NCBI GenBank assembly: GCA_010028775.1
Contig: RHAF01000083.1
Coordinates: forward strand, 1-5,640
Direction: 5' to 3'
Source: Verrucomicrobiota bacterium
GTDB lineage: Bacteria; Verrucomicrobiota; Verrucomicrobiia; Methylacidiphilales; Verrucolacustridaceae
Length of the DNA stretch: 5,640 bases
In this document: positions 1 to 5,640 of the stretch, in pieces
Numbering within the stretch: the stretch's first letter is position 1
Layout: every line of letters starts with the position of its first letter
Notes under the pieces: generated by a model
Told to the model about the DNA's origin: nothing
The model's input: only the letters and a program-made list of their open reading frames with translations
The model's database searches: none
Position numbers and translations under genes: made by a program

Positions 1-503
1 AAACCGGCACCATCGAGATGCTGCTGACCGCCCCGGTCCGGGATGGGGATGTGATTCTGGCGAAATTTGCGGGGGCGCTCTCCTTCTACATTCTGCTCTG
101 GCTCCCTTCGCTGGCGGGGTTGGCGATCTTCCAGTTGGTCACCCGGAACGCCGTCCCGGTGGCCTGGATGCCATTGGGACTCTCCTATCTGATGGTGATC
201 CTCGTGGGGATGCTTTATCTCTCGATCGGGCTTTTCAGTTCCGTCCTGACCAAAAACCAGGCGGTGGCCGCCATGATCTCCTTTACCATCATCGCGCTTC
301 TCTTTTTCGCCGGTTTTCTCAGTTACCTGGTCCGTGATCCGGGCTGGCGCGATGCCCTGACCTATATTTTCACCCTGGAGCAGATGCGCTCCTTCAGTGC
401 CGGACTTTTTGATTCCCGGGCGGTGGTGTTTTACCTGAGCGGAACGGCTTTCTTCCTCATCCTCACCCAAAGAGTGATGGCCGGGCGCAGATTGAACGGA
501 TGA
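1..503 (+). CDS. ABC-2 type transporter permease, GldF-like (5' end missing)
   Basis: This is the C-terminal part of an integral membrane permease; the reading frame is open from the first base (codons in phase with position 3), so the start lies upstream. The first visible residues, GTIEMLLTAPV, match the conserved cytoplasmic motif of ABC-2 permeases of the GldF/NosY type (usual form GTLE.LLT.PV). Counting from the Met at 18, four hydrophobic helices follow at about residues 14-38, 53-75, 84-104 and 134-153. The stretch SSVLTKNQAVAA (about 74-85) is also typical of the family. Full-length members have about six helices and 240-270 residues, so roughly 80-100 residues are missing. It would form the membrane channel with an ATPase probably encoded just upstream. 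The stop is 10 bases before the GldG-like gene, which fits co-transcription. The substrate is unknown. Family assignment is firm; the GldF label is by similarity and context. Confidence 0.9.
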   Translation, partial: TGTIEMLLTAPVRDGDVILAKFAGALSFYILLWLPSLAGLAIFQLVTRNAVPVAWMPLGLSYLMVILVGMLYLSIGLFSSVLTKNQAVAAMISFTIIALLFFAGFLSYLVRDPGWRDALTYIFTLEQMRSFSAGLFDSRAVVFYLSGTAFFLILTQRVMAGRRLNG

Positions 504-507
504 GGAG
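502..507 (+). promoter_or_regulatory. Strong ribosome binding site of the GldG-like gene
   Basis: GAGGAG lies 6 bases before the ATG at 514 and overlaps the TGA stop of the permease gene. It is the only near-consensus Shine-Dalgarno site at the optimal distance in this operon; the three genes after the GldG-like gene have no comparable site. Confidence 0.75.
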
Positions 508-513
508 AAGATC

Positions 514-2037
514 ATGAGTTCCCGCCCCCTTCCTCCGCCGCTTTCGGAACTCCGCAAGGAGAGGAGGGCCCAGACCTTCAATCATTGGCTGTTCCTGCCG
601 ATTCTTTTCTCCCTGCTCTTGGGCGTGAATTACATCGGGTGGAGGCATTACTACCGGGCGGATTTCACGCTGAACAAATTCCAGGAGCTTTCCGGGCAGA
701 CGCTGAACCTGTTGAAAAATCTTCCGGGGGAGATCGTTTTGACGGCTTTTCTGGCCCCGGAGCAGGACACCACGGGGAGCCTGATTCAGGACGATGTGCA
801 GAAACTGCTGGATGAGTACCGCTACCGGTCCGGCGGAAAGATCAAGGTGGAGATCGTGCAGCCTTTCCTGGATTTTCAGACGGCGCAAAAATTGGCGGAG
901 AAGTTCAAGCTGACGAGCAACGAGAACGTGGTGATCGTGCAGTATGGGGACCGCTCGCGGATTCTCAAGGTGGCCGAGATGGCGGAGGTCGACCCCGGCA
1001 TGATGATGCAGGGCGGGGCGGCCCGGGTGAAATCCTTCCGGGCGGAGGAGAAGATCTCCTCGGCCATCAGCTCCCTGGTGCAAGGCAAGCCGGCCAAAAT
1101 CTACGTCACCGAGGGATCGGGGGAGTACAACCTGAACTCGGCCGATCGCGACCCGGGCGGCTACTCCCTTCTTTCCGCAAGGCTGGGTTCGCAGAACCTC
1201 GAGCTTGTTCCGCTCAAGTTGGCGGAACAGGAGGGGGTGCCAGCCGACGCGGATGCGGTGATGGTGGCCGGGCCCCGATTCCAGATGCCGGCGGCCTCGG
1301 TGGCCGCCCTGCAGGCCTACGTGGGCAAACCGGGAAAGCTTCTGCTTCTGCTCGATCCCGGGGTCCCGACCGGGGTGGAGAGCCTTTTGGCCGAGCATGG
1401 GCTGACGGTGGATGGGGATAAAATCTTCCGAAAGGTGGCGGTGTTGAGCACGGCCGGACTGACCCAGGGCTTGAATGACGAGGTTGTGGGCACCCGTTTT
1501 TCCAGTCATCCGGCCATCCGCTGGATCGACAACGTCGGAGGGTCCCTACGATTGGGGCCGAGCCGATCGTTGACGATCAAGACGGCCGGGCCCACTTCTA
1601 CGGTCAAGGCTGAGATGCTGGTGGAGACCTCGGATCGCTACTGGGCGAAAACGTGGCCCCTGGCCGGCGGAAAAAAGAGCGATTTTGTGGAAAACGAGGA
1701 CCGCAAGGGACCCTTCACCGTGGCGGCCGCGTTGGACGGATCGGCCCCCGGGGACAAAGGCAAGGAGGCTCCGTCCCTGCGTTGCGTGGTGGTAGGCTCG
1801 GCCTCGGCCTTTTCCAATCAGAACATTTCCCCCATGGAGGTGGATTTTGTGGTTAACGCCCTCAACTGGATCCTTGGCCGGCAAGAGTCGCTTGGCATCT
1901 CGCCCAAGACGCCCAAGGATTTTGCCCTCTCGATGGAGGATTCCCAGGAACGCGTGATCATGATCGCGGTGATGGGAGGAATCCCTCTGCTGACCGCGGC
2001 ATGGGGTGTGCTGGTCTGGTGGCGCCGCCGTAGCTGA
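514..2037 (+). CDS. GldG-like ABC transporter auxiliary protein
   Basis: A 507-residue protein of the GldG family (ABC-type uncharacterised transport auxiliary domain). It starts with a short basic cytoplasmic tail and a membrane helix at about 25-42, then has a large soluble region of some 430 residues, and ends with a second helix at about 481-502 followed by the basic tail WWRRRS. This two-anchor layout is standard for GldG-like proteins, with the soluble part outside the cytoplasmic membrane. Family hallmarks are a TEGSGE turn at 199-204, where relatives usually have GHGE; the stretch PADADAVMVAGP, resembling the P.aDaLvvaGP consensus; and LLLLLDPG at 276-283. It is expected to pair with the preceding GldF-like permease. 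In Bacteroidota GldFG and an ATPase (GldA) are linked to gliding, but outside that phylum such pairs have no agreed function, so a motility role is not implied. The ATG at 514 is fixed by a good ribosome site and by the N-terminal helix. Confidence 0.9.
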   Translation: MSSRPLPPPLSELRKERRAQTFNHWLFLPILFSLLLGVNYIGWRHYYRADFTLNKFQELSGQTLNLLKNLPGEIVLTAFLAPEQDTTGSLIQDDVQKLLDEYRYRSGGKIKVEIVQPFLDFQTAQKLAEKFKLTSNENVVIVQYGDRSRILKVAEMAEVDPGMMMQGGAARVKSFRAEEKISSAISSLVQGKPAKIYVTEGSGEYNLNSADRDPGGYSLLSARLGSQNLELVPLKLAEQEGVPADADAVMVAGPRFQMPAASVAALQAYVGKPGKLLLLLDPGVPTGVESLLAEHGLTVDGDKIFRKVAVLSTAGLTQGLNDEVVGTRFSSHPAIRWIDNVGGSLRLGPSRSLTIKTAGPTSTVKAEMLVETSDRYWAKTWPLAGGKKSDFVENEDRKGPFTVAAALDGSAPGDKGKEAPSLRCVVVGSASAFSNQNISPMEVDFVVNALNWILGRQESLGISPKTPKDFALSMEDSQERVIMIAVMGGIPLLTAAWGVLVWWRRRS

Positions 2038-2046
2038 TCCCTTTCG

Positions 2047-3837
2047 ATGAAGACCCGGTCTTTGTTGGTGGCCGTCGGACTGTTGGGCCTGCTGTTGGGC
2101 GCGCTCAGTTTCCTGCAGAAAAAGGTTCCAGGCACCGAGAGGATGGGGAAGGAATCACGGCGCCTGAGTGAACTGTCCCTTCGGGAGGCCGCCCGCGTGG
2201 AGTTGACCGGACCCAAGGGCATTTTTGTTTTTGAAAAAAAAGGGGAGGGGGATTGGCGGATCGAAAAACCCCTGGCCACACAGGCTGATTCCGCGGCGGT
2301 GGAAAAACTGCTTTCCGATGTTCAGTTCACCGAGCGTCTGCAGACCCTCCCGAAGAGCCGGGTCCATGACGGGATCCTTCAGACCTTCGGCTTGGGGCAA
2401 CCGACCCGCACCATGACGGTGCGGACCGGGGATGGGGACTGGAAGATCGAAGTGGGGCGGGAGACGCCGGTTTCCGGCGGGGTATACTGTCGCATCCGCA
2501 ACGGGCGGGCTGCGGAGGAGATCGCGGTGGTGGAGAAGCACCTGATCGAGATCATGGACCGGGACCTTTCCGCCTGGAGGGAGAAGAGGGTGCTGCCCCT
2601 GGTTGTGCCGGATGTGGGGGAACTTCTTCTTCACCAGGGAACGCTGGAGGTGGAGGTGAAAAAGAAAAACGGGGAGTGGACCATGCTCAAGCCGGTGGAG
2701 GCGCCGGCGGACCCCACGGCAGTGGCCGGCATTCTGGGGGAGATTTCCGCGCTGAAAGCATCTTCGTTTGTCTCCGATACGGGCGGGGACCTTGCACTTT
2801 ACGGGCTGAATGCGCCCACCCTGGCCCTGGAGGTGAAAACCGCGTCCACCAACCGCGTGCTCCAAGTGGGACTCAACGATCCCAAGGAGACCCACCAGGT
2901 TTTTGCCCGGGTGGCGGATCAGCCTTCGGTATTTCTTTTGCCCAAAGCCTCGGTCGATGTGTTGGGAAAAATTGCCGACCGGATCCGGGACAAGCGGGTG
3001 GTCACTTTTCCATCGCCCGAAGGGCTGCAATCGGTAGAGATCACCGGCAAAGGCGGGGATTTCCGTCTCGAGCGGGAGGGCGGCAGCGGGCGGTGGATTT
3101 TGAAGGCGGGTGGAATGCGGCGCGCGGCGGATGTTGAGGCAACGGAGACTTGGATCAAGCGGCTGCATGGGACCAAGGCCAACCGATTTCTCACCACGGA
3201 AGATCCGGCCAAGCTCGGGCTAACCAAGCCCCGCCTAACCCTGACTTTTTCCTGGCAGGGCCAAGGGGAGCAGGGCCTGACCAACCGGACGGAAACCCTC
3301 AAGGTCGGAGACGAGTCAAAGGAGGAGGCATATCTCCAGGTGTCCAGCATTTCCGGTGGTATGGCCGTTCCCGCAGGGCTGATTCGGGAACTTCCAGAGA
3401 GCCCTCTCGCGGCTTTGCCAAAAAACATTTTCACGGAGGAATTGGGAACCCCCAAGGGTCTGGTCTGGGTGTCGGGAGGAAAAAGAAAGGAGTTTCGTCT
3501 GGAGGGTGGGGGGGCTTGGAAAATGCAGGGATCGGATAAGGATTGCCCGGAGGTGCGGGGATATTTGAACCGCTTGGCCTCCCTGAGAGTGCTCAAGTGG
3601 GTGGGGGTGCCTGGCAAAGCCGAGTTTCTCAAGCCGGAACTTGAAATTCTGGTGGAGGCTGAGGATGGGAAAAAAACCAAGGTGGTTATGGGTCGTGTCG
3701 GTCCGGACGGTACGGCTCCCCTGAAGGTTGAGGGGGTTGAGCCGGTCGGTCTAATGGGCAAAGAGGGGGTTTTGCAGATGAAAAATTCCCCCGAGTTGCC
3801 CTCCGTGGTTGCGGGATCGCCGGCAACCCAGAGGTGA
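2047..3837 (+). CDS. Membrane-anchored DUF4340 protein with four tandem modules
   Basis: A 596-residue protein with an N-terminal hydrophobic helix at about 5-22 (signal anchor) and a long, charged, beta-rich remainder that should lie outside the cytoplasmic membrane. The pattern of a beta hairpin ending in GxW, then a helix, then a Y/LGL..P strand and an L.VG strand is typical of DUF4340 proteins, which often follow GldG-like genes. Here the pattern occurs four times, with the tryptophans at 70, 211, 350 and 491. There are no cysteine pairs, no catalytic-looking motifs and no second helix, so a structural or binding role is more likely than an enzymatic one. The ATG is 9 bases after the GldG-like stop and in the same frame. 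It has no Shine-Dalgarno site, suggesting translational coupling. The start is supported because an in-frame TGA lies four codons upstream and the helix begins at once. The biochemical function of DUF4340 is unknown. Confidence 0.88.
   Translation: MKTRSLLVAVGLLGLLLGALSFLQKKVPGTERMGKESRRLSELSLREAARVELTGPKGIFVFEKKGEGDWRIEKPLATQADSAAVEKLLSDVQFTERLQTLPKSRVHDGILQTFGLGQPTRTMTVRTGDGDWKIEVGRETPVSGGVYCRIRNGRAAEEIAVVEKHLIEIMDRDLSAWREKRVLPLVVPDVGELLLHQGTLEVEVKKKNGEWTMLKPVEAPADPTAVAGILGEISALKASSFVSDTGGDLALYGLNAPTLALEVKTASTNRVLQVGLNDPKETHQVFARVADQPSVFLLPKASVDVLGKIADRIRDKRVVTFPSPEGLQSVEITGKGGDFRLEREGGSGRWILKAGGMRRAADVEATETWIKRLHGTKANRFLTTEDPAKLGLTKPRLTLTFSWQGQGEQGLTNRTETLKVGDESKEEAYLQVSSISGGMAVPAGLIRELPESPLAALPKNIFTEELGTPKGLVWVSGGKRKEFRLEGGGAWKMQGSDKDCPEVRGYLNRLASLRVLKWVGVPGKAEFLKPELEILVEAEDGKKTKVVMGRVGPDGTAPLKVEGVEPVGLMGKEGVLQMKNSPELPSVVAGSPATQR
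2161..3777 (+). repeat. Four diverged protein repeats of about 140 residues within the DUF4340 gene
   Basis: Residues 39-577 divide into four modules. Landmarks recur at near-constant spacing. GxW occurs at 68-70 (GDW), 209-211 (GEW), 348-350 (GRW) and 489-491 (GAW). A helix follows, starting AD at 80-81, 221-222 and 361-362, with a CPEV counterpart at 500-503. Next comes a strand entry FGLGQP (114-119), YGLNAP (252-257), LGLTKP (390-395) and EFLKP (526-530). Last is a glycine-ended strand at IEVG (134-137), LQVG (272-275), LKVG (418-421) and VVMG (546-549). The modules are strongly diverged, so this is old internal duplication rather than a DNA-level repeat. The fourth module is the shortest and least typical. 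Confidence 0.75.
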
Positions 3838-3867
3838 CGATCCCCAGGGTTGGGTTAGTGTGGGCAG

Positions 3868-4137
3868 GTGAGTCAACCCGCACCAGAACCGAGGGCACGT
3901 CTGCGACCCCGTCTCTATGGGGTGGCTCTTTACCTGGTGGCGGGAATCCTTCTTTTGCAGCTGATCTTCTGTGTCTCGGTTTTTTTTCTCAGGCCTTACG
4001 CCAATTCCAAGACTCCCAGCGGGATTCTCCAGCAGGAGCGCGTGAGGGCCACCGACTCCGTGATGGGATCGATTTTTCGGGGTAAGGGCGAGACCCTCCA
4101 ACCCCGGGACCAGACCAACCCACCCGCTCATCCCTGA
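3868..4137 (+). CDS. Small single-span membrane protein, unrecognised
   Basis: An 89-residue protein I do not recognise. It has a proline- and arginine-rich N-terminus (residues 1-16), one strong hydrophobic helix at about 17-41 ending in VSVFFLRP, and a short polar tail with no motif. By the positive-inside rule the arginine-rich N-terminus would stay in the cytoplasm and the roughly 48-residue tail would be outside. An in-frame TAG at 3856-3858 leaves the GTG at 3868 as the first possible start. GTG codons at 3922 and 3937 (codons 19 and 24) are alternatives but fall inside the helix. There is no clear ribosome site. It begins 30 bases after the DUF4340 gene and ends 2 bases before the next gene, so it belongs to the operon. 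That position and the membrane helix are the main reasons to call it real over the overlapping frame from 3834. A small accessory subunit of the transporter is a guess from context. Confidence 0.68.
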   Translation: MSQPAPEPRARLRPRLYGVALYLVAGILLLQLIFCVSVFFLRPYANSKTPSGILQQERVRATDSVMGSIFRGKGETLQPRDQTNPPAHP

Positions 4138-4139
4138 AA

Positions 4140-5042
4140 ATGACGGAAAAAAAATCTCGCTCCTGGATCTGGGCGGCCACGCTGCTGGTGGCGATCCAGA
4201 TATTTGTCCTCGTCGGACTCTGGCAGCTGAGACAGGGTGAAAGCCATTCCTCGAGCAGTTGGGATTTGGATCCCCAAGCGGCCCAAAGAGAGGCCGCCGA
4301 GGAGCGTGAATCTCGGGAGGCTTTGAGTAATTTGCCGGTTCCGAAAGGCACGGTTCGTTTGACGGTTTCCGCCGCCCAAGCGGCCGCCCCCCAGGCGGAG
4401 GATCTGCTCGAGCAGGCAAAAGATCTGCAGAACCGCGGGCAGTTTGACCTGGCGGAAAAAGTCATCGCCCAGGCGCAGGCCAAGGACACAGCCAATCCGC
4501 GGATCCGCATTGCGGCGGCACTCCTGGCGGAGGCACGGCAGGATCCGGGCACGGCCCTGCAACGCTGGAAGGATCTGATCCGGATGAGCGAGGAGGGTGG
4601 GGCGATCCGGCGGCTGGCGTTGGCTCGTTCCCGGGTGATGGAAGAGCGCGTCCGGTTGGATCAGGTGGCTCGGGCCCGGGAAGATAGTCTGGCCAAAAGC
4701 CCCCGGAAGCTGGCCCTTGCCGGATTGGAGGAAAAAAATATGGAGGTGGGCGGGCGTTCCTTCCTTTGGAAAGTCCGGGCAGTCGGGGGGACGGCGGGTC
4801 TGGATGCGCGGCAGGTGACGGTGCGGTTGGCGTTTTACGAACGTGGCTCCGACGGAGTTTTGAAAAAGAGCGATCCGGTGTCTCCAAGGTGGGAGAAGGG
4901 ACCGCCCCAGGGGGAGAGGGATGGCGTGCGTGCGGTGGTGGCGGAGCTTCGCCCTTCGGTCGGATCGGCCTACGCGGGTTATGTCTGGCAATTGTTCTAC
5001 CAGGGGGAACTGCAGGATGAGAGTACGCGGAGTTTTGCGTGA
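4140..5042 (+). CDS. Membrane-anchored protein with TPR-like helices and a beta-rich C-terminal domain
   Basis: A 300-residue protein without a name I can give. Residues 1-8 are basic and 9-28 form a membrane anchor. Residues 31-62 are a polar Ser/Glu/Arg-rich linker. Residues 86-119 and 120-153 are two consecutive 34-residue helix pairs resembling tetratricopeptide repeats (AEDLLEQAKDLQNRGQFDLA opens the first), and a further charged helix runs over about 155-182. Residues 190-300 look like a beta sandwich, with alternating hydrophobic strands such as FLWKVRAV and VTVRLAFY and a closing YVWQLFYQGELQD. The predicted topology puts everything after residue 28 outside the cytoplasmic membrane. 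TPR-like parts usually mediate protein contacts, so a scaffold role beside the transporter is plausible but inferred. The ATG lies 2 bases after the preceding stop with no ribosome site, so translation is probably coupled. It is the last gene of the operon; its stop codon sits inside a hairpin next to the tRNA gene. Confidence 0.82.
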   Translation: MTEKKSRSWIWAATLLVAIQIFVLVGLWQLRQGESHSSSSWDLDPQAAQREAAEERESREALSNLPVPKGTVRLTVSAAQAAAPQAEDLLEQAKDLQNRGQFDLAEKVIAQAQAKDTANPRIRIAAALLAEARQDPGTALQRWKDLIRMSEEGGAIRRLALARSRVMEERVRLDQVARAREDSLAKSPRKLALAGLEEKNMEVGGRSFLWKVRAVGGTAGLDARQVTVRLAFYERGSDGVLKKSDPVSPRWEKGPPQGERDGVRAVVAELRPSVGSAYAGYVWQLFYQGELQDESTRSFA

Positions 5043-5051
5043 AATTCCGCG
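5026..5051 (+). terminator. Hairpin over the operon's last stop codon, possible terminator without U-tract
   Basis: Positions 5026-5036 pair with 5041-5051 around the 4-base loop GCGT. Six outer Watson-Crick pairs (CGCGGA with TCCGCG) are followed by a G-U, three A-U and a second G-U pair on the + strand transcript. In the - strand transcript the two wobbles become A-C mismatches, so the fold favours the + strand. No U-run follows, so it is not a classical intrinsic terminator. It may instead protect the mRNA 3' end, or be chance. It contains the TGA of the 300-aa gene and overlaps the last two bases of the tRNA. Confidence 0.35.
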
Positions 5052-5123
5052 GAGCTGACGGGGCTCGAACCCGCAACCCCCGCCGTGACAGGGCGGTGCT
5101 CTGACCAATTGAGCTACAGCTCC
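5050..5123 (-). tRNA. tRNA-Asp (anticodon GUC)
   Basis: Read on the - strand, the 74 bases fold into a full cloverleaf. The acceptor stem is GGAGCTG with CAGCTCC (7 perfect pairs), the D stem GCTC with GAGC, and the anticodon stem CCGCC with GGCGG around the loop CTGTCAC, giving anticodon GTC. The variable loop is GGGTT, and the T arm is GCGGG-TTCGAGC-CCCGT with one G-T pair. Known bacterial aspartate identity bases are all present: G10, G34, T35, C36, C38 and discriminator G73. The 3' CCA is not encoded (CGG follows G73), so it must be added enzymatically. A weak promoter candidate upstream on the - strand has a TATCTT box (5135-5140) and TTGGTC (5157-5162) 16 bases apart; it would overlap the start of nadB and matches consensus poorly. 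The gene is convergent with the upstream operon and divergent from nadB. Confidence 0.97.
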
Positions 5124-5143
5124 AGCAGGGGAGAAAGATACCA

Positions 5144-5640
5144 GTGAAGCGGACAAGACCAAGTCAGGAATTCTCGGCCGATATTGTTGTGGTGGGCAGT
5201 GGCATCGGGGGGCTGAGCTTTGCCCTCAAGGCCTCGCGTCATGCCAGGATACTGCTCCTCACCAAGAAAAACGCCGCGGAATCCAACACCAACTATGCCC
5301 AGGGAGGAATCGCCTGCGTGACTTCGGCGGAGGACTCCGACGAGCTTCATGTAAGGGACACCTTGGCTGCCGGGGCCGGATTATGCCGGGAGGCGGTCGT
5401 TCGGCAGGTGGTGCGGGATGGGCCGGCGCGAGTGGCGGAGTTGGTGGAGTTGGGGGTGAAATTCACCGAGCGGGAAAACGGCGGCGGTCATCTGCCTGAC
5501 CTCGGAAAAGAGGCGGGGCACAGCAAACGCCGGGTGTTGCATGCCGGGGATATCACCGGCAAGGAGCTGGAGCGCGCCCTGCTCTCAGCTGTCCGGGCTT
5601 CCCCTCAAATCCGGGTGCGGGAGGACATGGTGGCGATCGA
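5144..5640 (+). CDS. nadB: L-aspartate oxidase NadB (3' end missing)
   Basis: NadB oxidises L-aspartate to iminoaspartate with FAD in the cytoplasm; NadA then condenses it with dihydroxyacetone phosphate to quinolinate, opening de novo NAD synthesis. The 165 visible residues hold the family's N-terminal FAD domain: the dinucleotide-binding strand DIVVVGSGIGGL (13-24, GxGxxG at 18-23), SNTNYAQGGIA (47-57), DTLAAGAGLC (72-81), and EAGHSKRRVLHAGDITG (123-139). Glu123 aligns with the active-site Glu121 of E. coli NadB. These motifs separate it from the related fumarate reductase and succinate dehydrogenase flavoproteins, which have different surroundings for them. Full NadB is about 530-540 residues, so about 70% lies beyond the window. 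The GTG start is chosen because AGGGGAG (5127-5133) precedes it by 10 bases, an in-frame TGA lies upstream at 5102, and the FAD motif then falls at the usual distance. The start is 20 bases from the divergent tRNA-Asp. Confidence 0.95.
   Translation, partial: MKRTRPSQEFSADIVVVGSGIGGLSFALKASRHARILLLTKKNAAESNTNYAQGGIACVTSAEDSDELHVRDTLAAGAGLCREAVVRQVVRDGPARVAELVELGVKFTERENGGGHLPDLGKEAGHSKRRVLHAGDITGKELERALLSAVRASPQIRVREDMVAI

Noticed and set aside
463..1509. A 348-codon open frame on the - strand opposite the GldG-like gene
   Set aside because: Its His/Arg/Leu-rich composition is typical of the antisense shadow of a GC-rich gene, and it has no motif or ribosome site. The + strand gene has clear family motifs.
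2155..3168. A 337-codon open frame on the - strand opposite the DUF4340 gene
   Set aside because: Antisense shadow with low-complexity His/Pro/Arg content; the opposite strand carries the repeated DUF4340 modules.
3824..3856. Inverted repeat (AACCCA at 3825-3830, TGGGTT at 3851-3856) at the end of the DUF4340 gene
   Set aside because: The stem is 6 bp with a 20-base loop and no U-run, and an alternative register pairs about as well. Too weak for a terminator or processing site.
3834..4085. An 83-codon + frame starting with GTG that overlaps the DUF4340 stop as GTGA
   Set aside because: The 4-base overlap is attractive, but the product is Gly/Ser/Pro-rich without a helix or motif. The overlapping frame from 3868 has a clear membrane helix and ends 2 bases before the next gene.
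5109..5137. Possible nadB promoter with TTGAGC as a -35 box
   Set aside because: At 17 bases downstream the sequence is AGAAAG, which does not resemble a -10 box, and TTGAGC is the antisense of conserved tRNA bases.
4128..5162. A 344-codon open frame on the - strand whose N-terminal part reads AVAQLVRAPPCHGGG
   Set aside because: That phrase is the well-known false translation of a tRNA gene, here the tRNA-Asp at 5050-5123. The rest is antisense to the 300-aa gene and has no domain-like features.
1..5640. Mobile elements, CRISPR arrays, toxin-antitoxin or phage genes
   Set aside because: No terminal inverted repeats, spaced direct repeats, transposase or integrase motifs were seen. The tRNA has no duplicated 3' fragment nearby that would mark an attachment site.

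Overview
The window is GC-rich, gene-dense bacterial chromosome with no mobile element, CRISPR array or rRNA. It holds the end of a five-gene + strand cluster, one tRNA gene on the - strand, and the first third of a metabolic gene on the + strand. A GldF/GldG-type ABC transporter pair followed by a DUF4340 protein, the high GC and the NadB sequence together suggest the PVC group, most likely Verrucomicrobiota. This assignment is inferred from gene content and was not tested by any search.

Positions 1-503 are the 3' part of an ABC-2 type permease (GldF-like). Positions 514-2037 encode a GldG-like auxiliary protein with a large extracytoplasmic domain between two membrane helices. Positions 2047-3837 encode a membrane-anchored DUF4340 protein that reads as four tandem modules of about 140 residues. 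Positions 3868-4137 (89 aa, one membrane helix) and 4140-5042 (300 aa, N-terminal membrane anchor, TPR-like helices and a beta-rich C-terminal part) are proteins I do not recognise by name. The genes are 2 to 30 bases apart, so they look like one operon. Its ATPase gene is probably just upstream of the window. The likely overall product is an envelope-located ABC complex: a permease, a GldG-like partner, and three single-span proteins whose soluble parts probably face the periplasm. The substrate cannot be read from the sequence.

A tRNA-Asp(GUC) gene lies at 5050-5123 on the - strand, squeezed between the operon end and nadB. An 11-bp hairpin covers the stop codon of the 300-aa gene and touches the tRNA 3' end. 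From 5144 a GTG-started nadB (L-aspartate oxidase, first step of de novo NAD synthesis) runs off the right edge.

The points most worth a second look are the four-fold repeat in the DUF4340 protein, the two unrecognised membrane-anchored proteins that complete the transporter operon, and the tRNA-Asp lying antisense in the leader of an aspartate-consuming gene.
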